The notes below the pieces were generated by a model. It was not told where the DNA came from. It worked only from the letters and a program-made list of their open reading frames with translations, and did no database searches. Positions 7,192 to 15,400 of a stretch of 15,797 nt of DNA are shown in pieces; position 1 is the stretch's first letter; every line of letters starts with the position of its first letter. Position numbers and translations under genes: made by a program. The DNA is from an uncultured Clostridium sp. (lineage in GTDB: Bacteria > Bacillota > Clostridia > Clostridiales > Clostridiaceae), in contig NZ_CAAGHK010000068.1 in assembly GCF_900769625.1 (NCBI RefSeq), forward strand, positions 1 to 15,797. The letters are read 5' to 3'.

Positions 7192-8397
7192 CTAATATCC
7201 TACGAAATTAATGAATATTGTAATGATTGCTGAATTAATGAAATCTATAAATAGACCTCCGACTATTGGTACTACAAAATAAGGTGTATGCACAAATCCA
7301 TATCTGTTTGTAAGTTCATCCATGTTAGCAATTGCATTAGGTGTTGCACCCATACCAAAACCACATGTTGCCGAAGCAAATACCGCTGCTTCATAATTTT
7401 TTCCCATAACTCTATATGTTATGAAATATGCAAAAAGTCCTACAAGAAGTACTTGTGCTAATAGCATCATCATGAGTGGTAATGCAAGATCAAACAGCTG
7501 CCATAGTTTTAATCCCATTAATGCCATTGTTAAGAAGAATGACAGGCATAATCCGCCAAGAGTTTCAATTTCTTTTTCAACAATCTGTTTTCCTCTGAAA
7601 TCATAGATATTTCTTATAACGGCAGCTACAAGCATTGCACCTATATATGATGGGAAAGTAAGACCAGATTTCTGTATTAAGTCTGATACTACAGAGCCAA
7701 TTCCCATTGCAATGAACAATAAACATGCGCCGTTTGTTAATTTCTTAAATGATAAAATATTATGATTTTCTTCATTGTAATCCCCAACTTCAGCTGGTGG
7801 CTTTTGTGAATTTTCATCATGTACAGTAGATAGTTTGTAATTATGAATAAGTGTTCTTGCAACAAGACCGCCTACTATACTTCCCATAATAAGTCCGAAA
7901 GTTGCAGAAGCTACTGAAACTGTAGTTGCACCATGTATTCCAAGTTCTTCAAGAATTGGTCCGAATGATCCGGAAGTACCATGTCCTCCGACCATTGGAA
8001 TTGACCCAGTACATAAGCCAAGCAGTGGAGTAAGATTAAATAAAGTTGCAAGTGATACGCCAAGTATATTTTGAAAAATAACAAGAAGTATTGCAAGACC
8101 AAGAAAAGTAAATACCTTGATTCCGCCTTGTTTTAAGATTTTAAGGCTTGCTGTAAATCCTATGCTTGTGAAAAATGCAGTCATAAAAATATTCTGCAGT
8201 GTTGTATCTAAATTTATTGTAGCTATATTTGTAAGATTTAAAATTAGTATTAACAGGGCAAAGATAAAGCCACCTACAACAGATGGAGGGATGCAGTACT
8301 TTGAGAGAATGGAAGATTTATTTCTCATGTATTTTCCTATATAAAATACAATGGAAACGATAGCCATTGTCTCATAGATGTTAAAATTAAATTCCAT
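7192..8397 (-). CDS. gltS: Sodium/glutamate symporter GltS
   Basis: The 401 residues equal the length of E. coli GltS. The protein is an inner-membrane carrier of the ESS family that imports glutamate with sodium. It has about ten hydrophobic segments in two halves, split by a polar loop at about 185-215 (VHDENSQKPPAEVGDYNEENHN). The re-entrant loop motifs are both present: SIPMVGGHGTSGSFGP at 132-147 and CGFGMGATPNAIANM at 345-359. ATG at 8397 is preceded by AAAGGAC on the minus strand. It is monocistronic, with its own promoter and terminator. Nothing appears truncated or mutated, so it is expected to be functional. Confidence 0.93.
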   Translation of the reverse strand: MEFNFNIYETMAIVSIVFYIGKYMRNKSSILSKYCIPPSVVGGFIFALLILILNLTNIATINLDTTLQNIFMTAFFTSIGFTASLKILKQGGIKVFTFLGLAILLVIFQNILGVSLATLFNLTPLLGLCTGSIPMVGGHGTSGSFGPILEELGIHGATTVSVASATFGLIMGSIVGGLVARTLIHNYKLSTVHDENSQKPPAEVGDYNEENHNILSFKKLTNGACLLFIAMGIGSVVSDLIQKSGLTFPSYIGAMLVAAVIRNIYDFRGKQIVEKEIETLGGLCLSFFLTMALMGLKLWQLFDLALPLMMMLLAQVLLVGLFAYFITYRVMGKNYEAAVFASATCGFGMGATPNAIANMDELTNRYGFVHTPYFVVPIVGGLFIDFINSAIITIFINFVGY

Positions 8398-8450
8398 ATA
8401 TCATTTTGTCCTTTCATTTGTAAACTATATTACATATTTTAATAATATAT

Positions 8451-8479
8451 ATAATATAGTATAAAATAATCAAAGTAAA
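8451..8479 (-). promoter_or_regulatory. Candidate promoter of gltS
   Basis: On the minus strand TTTACT (8479-8474) and TATTAT (8456-8451) are 17 bases apart, about 50 bases ahead of gltS. The region is so AT-rich that other -10 candidates overlap it, so the exact position is uncertain. Confidence 0.35.
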
Positions 8480-8845
8480 GTCATTAATTGAAATAAATGC
8501 AATAAAAAGGGGTAAACATGCAATAAATCAAAAAAAAATTTCATATTTCCATGCAAAAAATTAAAAAATAGCTTAATAATAAAGAAAAATTGCATGAAAA
8601 TTATGAATATGAGTCAATTATTATCATATTTATATCAAGGTTAAATATAAATGTTTATTTATATTTAATAGTATGACAGTAAAATAATATAGTTATGCAT
8701 GGAAAAATCTATATTGCAGATGATTCATTATGAAATATATGATAGCAGTTCAAAGATGATTATTTTGTTACGATAAAAATAAAGAGAAAATAGAATTTAT
8801 TTAGCTGAAGACAGCATTATAATGAAAAATAGATACAAAAATATA
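8480..8845. other. AT-rich spacer between gltS and thrS promoters, no gene seen
   Basis: No supported gene lies here. ATGCAATAAA occurs at about 8498 and again at 8518, and a run reading AATTGCATGAAAATT (8588-8602) loosely resembles a CodY box with three mismatches, a level expected by chance here. A 25-codon frame at 8699-8776 (MEKSILQMIHYEIYD...) could be the stub of a small protein gene but has no ribosome site. Confidence 0.4.
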
Positions 8846-8874
8846 TTTACAATTAATTACAGAAGTGCTATTAT
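8846..8874 (+). promoter_or_regulatory. thrS: Likely sigma-A promoter of the thrS T-box transcript
   Basis: TTTACA at 8846-8851 and TATTAT at 8869-8874 are separated by exactly 17 bases. Transcription would start near 8881, about 40 bases ahead of T-box stem I. Confidence 0.5.
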
Positions 8875-8921
8875 AAATTTAATGAAAATTAAGTGCACAT
8901 AATTTTTATGATTGAACTTGA

Positions 8922-9179
8922 AATAAAGCAGGCAATGATAGGGAAAAGTATTATGGAATACAGTTTTTTAGAGAAAGAATATCGACAGGCTGCAAGTATT
9001 CTTAAATATGCCCATAAGAAAAACTCCCCTGGAGCTATGGTTTATTAATCTGAATCTGCAGATGAAATGCCATCGGTGAAAATCGTTAAAATTATTGAGA
9101 TGAATTGAATTTTTAATTCAATTTGGGTGGAACCACGGATATATGCATTCGTCCCAAGCTTTGGGATGGATGCTTTTTT
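8922..9179 (+). promoter_or_regulatory. T-box riboswitch controlling thrS
   Basis: This leader senses uncharged tRNA. The conserved T-box TGGGTGGAACCACGG is at 9124-9138. Stem I is recognisable: the K-turn and loop side AATGATAGGGAAAAGTA (8934-8950) pairs with CCCCTGGAGCT (9026-9036), and AGAGA at about 8970 and GGCTGCAAG at about 8988-8996 form the apical interacting loops. ACT at 9023-9025, just before CCCCTGGAGC, is the likely specifier codon for threonine, which matches the downstream gene. An AATTGAATT/AATTCAATT hairpin (9103-9123) is the probable stem III. The antiterminator pairs TTGGG and ACG (9123-9137) with CGTCCCAA (9150-9157), bases that the terminator also needs. Uncharged tRNA-Thr is thus expected to allow read-through into thrS. 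Confidence 0.93.
9145..9179 (+). terminator. T-box attenuator terminator
   Basis: GCATTCGTCCCA (9145-9156) pairs with TGGGATGGATGC (9162-9173) through 12 pairs including two G-U, with loop AGCTT, followed by six T. It competes with the antiterminator for GTCCCA. The 127 bases from here to thrS hold no further element. Confidence 0.9.
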
Positions 9180-9306
9180 GTTTTTTAAAATCATAATATA
9201 ATAAGCAAATACTTTTAAAAATAATAGAATTATTATATAACATTTTATTAAGTAATCAGAACGTAAAATAAATAGAAAATATACTTATGTAAAGGGGATA
9301 AAACAT

Positions 9307-11217
9307 ATGAGCATAAAGATTAAATTGAAAGATGGTTCAGTAAAGAAAGTAAATGATCAGTCTACATTACTTGACCTTGCGCAGTCAATAAACAGGAAAT
9401 TAGCAAAGTCTGCTGTAGTTGGCGAAGTCAATGGAAAGTTAGTAGATTTAAGCACTGTGTTAAAGGAAAATGACGAAGTAAATATCCTGACTTATGATGA
9501 TGAAAAGGCAGTTGATGTGATAAGACACTCAACAGCACATATTATGGCACAGGCTGTAAAAAGACTTTATAAAGATGCAAAAATCACTATAGGTCCTTCA
9601 ATAAAGAATGGATTTTACTATGATTTTGATCTTGATACACCGCTTACTATTGAGGATTTAGCAAAGATTGAAAAAGAAATGAACAACATAGTAAGTGAGG
9701 ATCTGCAATTTGAAAGAATAGATGTAAGCAGAGATGAAGCTTTGAAAATCATGGGTGATATGAATGAAAACTATAAGGTCGAGCTTATAAATGACCTTCC
9801 AGAAGGTGAAAAGATTTCGCTTTATAAGCAGGGAGATTACGTTGACTTATGTAGGGGGCCCCATATCCCATCAACAAAGTGTGCAAAGGCATTCAAGCTT
9901 ACAAGTGTGGCAGGTGCATACTGGAGGGGGAATGAAAAGAATAAGATGCTGCAGAGAATTTATGGTGTTGCTTTTGCTGACAAGACATTTCTTGAAACTC
10001 ATCTTCATAATATGGAGGAAGCAAAAAAGAGAGATCACAGAAAGCTTGGCAAGGAACTAAAATTATTTACTTTTGCTGATGAAGGACCAGGATTTCCATT
10101 TTTCCTTCCAAAAGGAGTAATTCTTAAAAATACTCTAATTGATTTCTGGAGAAAGCTTCATTATGAAGCAGGATATGTTGAAGTGGAAACTCCAATAATG
10201 CTCAACAAAAAATTATGGGAGACTTCCGGACACTGGTATCATTATAAGGAAAACATGTACACTTCAATGATTGATAATGAAGAATTTGCATTGAAGCCTA
10301 TGAATTGTCCTGGAGGAATGTTGATATACAAATCAGAAAGTCATTCATACAGAGATTTTCCTATGAGAGTAGGAGAGCTTGGTAGGGTGCACAGACATGA
10401 ACTTTCTGGAGCATTGCATGGACTTATGAGAGTACGTGCATTTACTCAGGATGATGCTCATATTTTCATGTTGCCTGAACAGATTAAATCAGAAATCAAA
10501 GGTGTAGTTGAACTGATAGATAAAGTGTATTCTATATTCGGCTTCAAATATCATGTTGAACTTTCTACAAGACCAGAAGATTCTATGGGTAGTGATGAAG
10601 AGTGGAATATGGCAGAAGATTCACTGAAGGGTGCTCTTGATGAACTGAACCTTCCTTATATAATCAACGAAGGTGATGGAGCATTTTACGGACCAAAGAT
10701 TGATTTCCATCTTGAAGACAGTATCGGCAGGACATGGCAGTGCGGAACTATCCAGCTTGATTTCCAGCTGCCTCAGAGATTTGAACTTGACTATGTTGGA
10801 AGTGATGGTGAAAAGCATAGACCAATAGTAATTCATAGAGTAGTATTTGGAAGTATTGAGCGATTTATTGGAATACTAATCGAACACTTTGCCGGCAAGT
10901 TCCCTACATGGCTTGCACCAGTTCAGGTCAAGGTACTTCCTATATCAGATAAGTTTAATGAATATTCTCAGTCTGTAAGTAAGAAACTTAGTGAAAGCGG
11001 AATAAGATGTGAAATAGATGAAAGAAGCGAAAAGATAGGATATAAGATAAGAGAAGCAAGAAATGAAAGAGTTCCTTATATTGTTGTCATTGGTGAAAAA
11101 GAAGAAAAAGAAAAGAACATTTCCTTAAGAAGCAGAAAGAATGGTGATGAAGGAGCTGTAAGTGTTGATGAACTTATAATGAGAGTAATTGAAGAAGTAA
11201 AAAATAAAAATATATAA
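9307..11217 (+). CDS. thrS: Threonyl-tRNA synthetase
   Basis: This is a full-length 636-residue class II synthetase that charges tRNA-Thr with threonine in the cytoplasm. A TGS domain (about 1-63) is followed by the editing domain, with HSTAH (H74, H78) and CRGPH (C182, H186) for hydrolysing Ser-tRNA-Thr. The catalytic core (about 245-530) has the zinc ligands C334 (MNCPGG), H385 (DDAHIF) and H510 (VIHR), motif 2 RVHRHE at 360-365 and motif 3 GSIERFIGILIEHFAGKFPTW. The anticodon-binding domain is about 535-636 (VQVKVLPISDK). Positions match E. coli ThrRS closely. ATG at 9307 is preceded by AAAGGGG at 9291-9297. Control is by the T-box upstream. Its usual partners infC, rpmI and rplT are not downstream, so this may be a relocated or additional copy. 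No sign of decay is seen. Confidence 0.97.
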   Translation: MSIKIKLKDGSVKKVNDQSTLLDLAQSINRKLAKSAVVGEVNGKLVDLSTVLKENDEVNILTYDDEKAVDVIRHSTAHIMAQAVKRLYKDAKITIGPSIKNGFYYDFDLDTPLTIEDLAKIEKEMNNIVSEDLQFERIDVSRDEALKIMGDMNENYKVELINDLPEGEKISLYKQGDYVDLCRGPHIPSTKCAKAFKLTSVAGAYWRGNEKNKMLQRIYGVAFADKTFLETHLHNMEEAKKRDHRKLGKELKLFTFADEGPGFPFFLPKGVILKNTLIDFWRKLHYEAGYVEVETPIMLNKKLWETSGHWYHYKENMYTSMIDNEEFALKPMNCPGGMLIYKSESHSYRDFPMRVGELGRVHRHELSGALHGLMRVRAFTQDDAHIFMLPEQIKSEIKGVVELIDKVYSIFGFKYHVELSTRPEDSMGSDEEWNMAEDSLKGALDELNLPYIINEGDGAFYGPKIDFHLEDSIGRTWQCGTIQLDFQLPQRFELDYVGSDGEKHRPIVIHRVVFGSIERFIGILIEHFAGKFPTWLAPVQVKVLPISDKFNEYSQSVSKKLSESGIRCEIDERSEKIGYKIREARNERVPYIVVIGEKEEKEKNISLRSRKNGDEGAVSVDELIMRVIEEVKNKNI

Positions 11218-11253
11218 GCTTTAATTGGCAATTGACATATGATAATTAAGGTG

Positions 11254-11274
11254 AAAATCCATATAGGATTTTTT
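11254..11274 (+). terminator. Probable terminator of thrS
   Basis: AAAATCC (11254-11260) and GGATTTT (11266-11272) form a 7-bp stem with loop ATATA, and the T-run continues to 11274. It starts 37 bases after the thrS stop and is weak to moderate in strength. Confidence 0.55.
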
Positions 11275-11276
11275 AA

Positions 11277-11540
11277 TTAGGAGCTGTCCTGCTTGCTTTG
11301 ATTATCACCGTCATTGCATTTTTTGCAGCTGGAGTAGGAGCGTGTATAGTAGGAGCTGCCGTCATATTACAGGGTCCGGCAAAATCGATGTTTTATATCG
11401 GTGCAGGACTGATAATCTTAGGAATAAGCATGCTTTGTATATATGGCATTAAAGAGCTTATGCCTAAAGTATATTTTTATATGCAGAATCTTTCATGTGC
11501 TGTAATTGCTAAATTAAATAAGAATAAAATTATTAACTAA
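11277..11540 (+). pseudogene. C-terminal remnant of a DUF1700-like membrane protein
   Basis: The frame is open from just after a TAA at 11274-11276 to TAA at 11538-11540. It encodes two hydrophobic segments, LLALIITVIAFFAAGVGACIVG and MFYIGAGLIILGISMLCIYG, then a basic tail ending KLNKNKIIN. The pattern resembles the C-terminal membrane part of DUF1700 proteins, which normally begin with a cytoplasmic helical domain of about 80 residues that is missing here. No ATG exists in front. TTG at 11298 has AGGAG upstream, but the spacing is poor. It directly abuts the thrS terminator, consistent with a deletion junction. A genuine 80-residue membrane protein starting at TTG cannot be excluded. Confidence 0.45.
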
Positions 11541-11557
11541 GTTATAGATGATTGAAC

Positions 11558-11613
11558 ATTACTTTGCTTAATGAAGAGCGTAATTCTTAAAATTGTTGCT
11601 CTTTTGAAGTAAT
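11558..11613. repeat. Nested inverted repeats, possible hairpin
   Basis: ATTACTT (11558-11564) pairs with AAGTAAT (11607-11613). Inside it AAGAGC (11574-11579) pairs with GCTCTT (11598-11603), and AATT pairs with AATT near the loop. This makes one long imperfect hairpin. Only four T follow the inner stem. It may be a terminator for the fragment before it or a remnant of a structured element. The remainder of 11541-11758 shows nothing. Confidence 0.4.
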
Positions 11614-11758
11614 ACTGAGAAAATTTAATATTTTGATTTGATAGAAGATAGAAAGAAGGATAAATAAATTATTAAATTTATAAAACTGATGAGGAAAATT
11701 ATCAGTATTTATATTTTTAAAGTATACAATGAGCAGGTAACAAGCATAAATATATTTA

Positions 11759-12016
11759 TTAAATTATGTACAATGTTATTTGTGTTAATAGTAATATAAA
11801 ATATTTGAATAATATTGGGGAGTATATTTCTTCCAGTCTTTTTTGATATTCTTCTTCTGGATATATATTCGGACTATAATAAAAAACTGTTATTTTAAAA
11901 TAGTTCGACAAATACTCAAGAACACAACTGCTGCAGGGATCACAGCAGCTGTGGAGCAGTAAAGAGGGTATCTTTCCTATCATTATGTCAGTATTATACA
12001 TAATTATACGTGTCAC
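11759..12016 (-). pseudogene. queH: N-terminal remnant of queH (epoxyqueuosine reductase)
   Basis: Residues 15-63 of this frame (DNA 11974-11828) match the start of QueH (former DUF208): KIPSLLLHSCCDPCSSCVLEYLSNYF, then ITVFYYSPNIYPEEEYQKRLEE. The CCxPC cysteine motif is at C24, C25 and C28. QueH reduces epoxyqueuosine in tRNA queuosine synthesis and is normally about 180-210 residues. After residue 63 the frame turns into low-complexity sequence (IYSPILFKYFILLL) and stops. The second half, with its other cysteines and catalytic region, is absent. The first residues also fit relatives poorly. This is a truncated, non-functional piece. Confidence 0.72.
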
Positions 12017-12442
12017 AATGTTGGAAATGATATGAGGAAGAGTCTGCTTGAAAAAATATCGTTATTTACTGAAAAGAATAATGATGTGCAACATAGCCAA
12101 AAACAGTTTTTGCAGCTAGAATGTAATTCTTTATTATATAAACAACTAATTAAGACTTGTTTACTTAATTGAAAATACAAATAAAGGATTATGATTAGAA
12201 TAAATTTATTTTAGTTTTATACTTCCTGAAATCTGATATTGACAGCAATATGAACATGCCCGTATGGGTTATTTTTTGCAATTAATTATTTGTATACTTA
12301 ATAGTGCAATTTATCATATATAAAAAATATAAAAAATTGTAATATAGAAAAATATATCTAAAGTTTAGTCGAATGCAGTCGAAATATATATAAAGGTAAT
12401 ATTGTATATTTATTAAATGTTAATATTAAAGGAGAGTAACTA
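12017..12442. other. Non-coding stretch before the surface-protein gene
   Basis: No well-supported gene is seen. A 46-codon plus-strand frame at 12032-12172 (MRKSLLEKISLFTEK...) has no ribosome site and no recognised family. TTGACA at 12239-12244 lacks a matching -10, and a TATACT at 12293-12298 lacks a good -35. The paired GTCGAA boxes near the right end are listed separately. Confidence 0.45.
12364..12394 (+). promoter_or_regulatory. Two 10-bp-phased GTCGAA boxes with a -10-like element (Spo0A-like)
   Basis: AGTCGAA at 12367-12373 and again at 12377-12383 are spaced one helical turn apart, and TATAAA follows at 12389-12394. Each box matches the Spo0A consensus TGNCGAA at 6 of 7 positions. 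Tandem 10-bp spacing is typical of Spo0A dimers. The pair lies 60 bases ahead of the GTG start of the surface protein, and the first box would overlap the -35 region of that -10. Spo0A or another response regulator as the ligand is an inference. Confidence 0.35.
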
Positions 12443-15400
12443 GTGAAGAAAATAATATCGTGTACATTAGCTGCTTCAATAGCAGGAACATCTATTGCCA
12501 CAATTAAGCCAGAAGGCGTACAAGCTGTTGAGGATAATTTAGGCAGTAATGATTCAAGCAGTCTGGATAAAGTTGATGTCAAAATTGAAAACACAGAAGA
12601 AATAAAAGAAGAAAGTTCAAATAATACAAATGCGAACGAAAAAAATGAAGAAAATACAGAAAAACCTGAAGTTTCTGAAGATGCAAAAGAAGAATCATCA
12701 GAAGGTGCAAATTCAGGTGATGATGGCAGCAATGATGAAGGAGAAGTTAATGAAAAGCCTTCAAATGATGGAAATGTAAATACTGATTCTTCAACAGGTT
12801 CTGACACAGAAGAGGACAGTAATAAAACTGAGAACAAAGAAGAAATCTCAGAAGAAAATACCGATAAATCAGAAGAAAATACCGATAATAATGAAAATGA
12901 AGAAGATATCGATAAAGATGGAAACGAAGAAGTTTCAGATAAAGAAGGAATTGCAGATGAAAATGCAATAGATAATATAGATTTAAATGAAGAAGATGAT
13001 TATCAGGGAGAAGCAGTTGGAAAGCTTGAACTTGATATGAGTTTCCCTATGCCTCTTAGCAATTCTGATGAACTTGACATTCAAGTATCATTAAATGACG
13101 GAAGCGGAGTTGTTGGTACTTTAGATTTATCAAAAGGAATAATTGATAAATCAGCAGATGAAGATGGCGCTTTAGATAAAATTATAAGCAAAATTAAAAA
13201 TAAGAAATCAAAAACTTCATCAGTAGAAAATAAAGAATCTGGTGAGCTTGCTGAAGGAATTACATATAAAATAGAAAAATTCAATTTCTTAAGAGAGCCT
13301 TTAAAAGACGGGGATAGTGTTTACTATATAAAAGTAACATTTGATGGCCTGTCTAAAGGAACTTATTCATTAGATGTTGAAGGTTCAGGATATACTGAAA
13401 CAAGTGTAAGTGATATAGAAATCCAGGATTATTCGAAGAGAGTAAAACTTGGAAGTGCAGCTTCAGATAATGGTTACAATCCTGTATTACTTGCTGGAGA
13501 TATCAATAAAGATTCAGTAATAGATATGGAAGATTACAAGCTTGTATTTAACAGTATTGGTAAAAAGATAAACAGTAAAGAAAAGAAAAAATACGATCTT
13601 AACAGAGATGGAAAAGTAGATATTGCTGATTTATCAATAATATATAACAATATTGGAAAAGAAGCTGACACAGCAGTAATAGAAAATACAGATAAGATAA
13701 TTGATGTTAAGGAGATTTCTGCTGAAACAAACACTAATATAAGTGAAAGCAAGCTGAAGAGCATTCTTGTTAAAGATGATGCAGTAGTTGAACTAGGAAG
13801 AACAGATGGAGAAGGTCCAAGTGAAGAAAATCCTATAACAATGGCTTTTGACCTTGGTTCAGCAGCTTCAGCAAGAAACGGAAGCGATGGAATTGAAATG
13901 GAACAGGTTGTTATAAAGGTTCCAGAACAGGAAGCACGTCATTCAGATGATGATGAAAATGGTGCAGGAGTACCAGAAGCAGGATTTATTAATTATACTG
14001 ATGAAAATGGTGAAGAACATAGAGTTGAATTTAATGCTGATGAAAATATGAGCAGATCTTCAGGTTCAGGTGATATAGTAATCGACCTTGGATCACAGGT
14101 TGCAGTAAAGCAGATTTCAATAAATGTAACAGCAAACAGAGGCAACAAGAAGATTTCACAAATTGCAAAAATTGAATTCCTTAACAATGTATATAAGGAA
14201 CTTCCAAAGCCAGCAATGAATATTCCTGTAATTGAAACACTTGAAACATCAACAGAAATGCATGATGAAAGAATCACAATAACTTGGGAGCCACAGCCTA
14301 ATGTTACAAGTTATGAAGTAAAATATGACAGACTTGATGCAAGTGGAAATGTTGTAAAGACTAAAAAACTTCAGACAAATAAGACAGAAATGAACATATT
14401 AGATAAGGATATCAAGCCATATGATTTCTACAGAGTAAGTGTACAATCATTAAATGGTGAATGGGAAAGTGGTTATGAGGAAAATGTTGATGGACACACA
14501 GGATATGATGGTGTTCCAGATAACGTTGATGAAAACTTCCTGCCACTAGAAAGCTACTATAATGGAAAGAAAGGAAGCGTTACTGAAGTTCAGGTAATTC
14601 CATTAAGAGCTCCAGAAGTGCCAAGAAATCTTACTACTGTTTCAGGATACAAATCATTCACTGTAAGCTGGGAAGATCATAGACAAGCAAGAGACTTTGA
14701 TATTTACTACAGAAAAGTAGGAAGTGATATGTGGACAAAGGCTAATGAAGAAGATGCTAATGGTAACAGACTTGTTGTTTCTGAAAACAGCCCAGAGGTT
14801 ACTAATCCAGATAAGAGCAAGCAGATCCGTTCACATAAATATACTATCAATAACTTAGAAGATAGTACTATATATGAAGTAAGAGTAACTGCAACAAATC
14901 ATTTTGGAACAAGTAAAATGTCAGAAACATATATTGCAAGTACAGTTTCTATATTAGAACCAACAGTTCCTCAATATAAACTGATAAACAAGACTACATC
15001 TGAAAATGAAATAGGTACTACTCACATTGTAGATGTAAGAAATAAACTTGATGAAAATGGATGGGCAAACGAAGATGGAGCACTTACATATGACTCAAAA
15101 TATTCAGTCGTAGATGGAGATTTCACTACTTCAATGAAGGTAAAAGACTGGGATATGGGTGCAATATACGGTAGTAACAGAGGTCCTGAAATAACATTTG
15201 ATGATAAATACGAAATTGGAAAGATAATACTTACAAAGACTTTCGAGCAGGGATTTGGAGGCTATTTCACAGATGTAAAGGTAACATACTGGGATGAAAA
15301 TAATCAGAAACAAGTAATTAATACAAATTCAATAGTTACAAGAACATCAAATGGACAACAGTATCATATCATCAAACTTGACAGTCCTATAAAGACTTCA

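Noticed and set aside
8588..8602. CodY-box-like AATTGCATGAAAATT between gltS and thrS
   Set aside because: It has three mismatches to the consensus, in a region so AT-rich that such matches are expected by chance.
8699..8776. 25-codon frame MEKSILQMIHYEIYD...
   Set aside because: It vaguely resembles the start of a small conserved clostridial protein, but it is too short and lacks a ribosome site, so it is not called.
11903..11913. Spo0A-box match TTTGTCGAAC on the minus strand
   Set aside because: It lies inside the queH remnant with no promoter or gene start nearby, so it is probably coincidental.
12032..12172. 46-codon plus-strand frame
   Set aside because: No ribosome binding site, no recognised family, and it lies in a stretch of gene remains.
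12358..14277. Several minus-strand open frames rich in Ser, Phe and Leu
   Set aside because: They are antisense shadows of the acidic, Glu/Asp-rich surface-protein gene.
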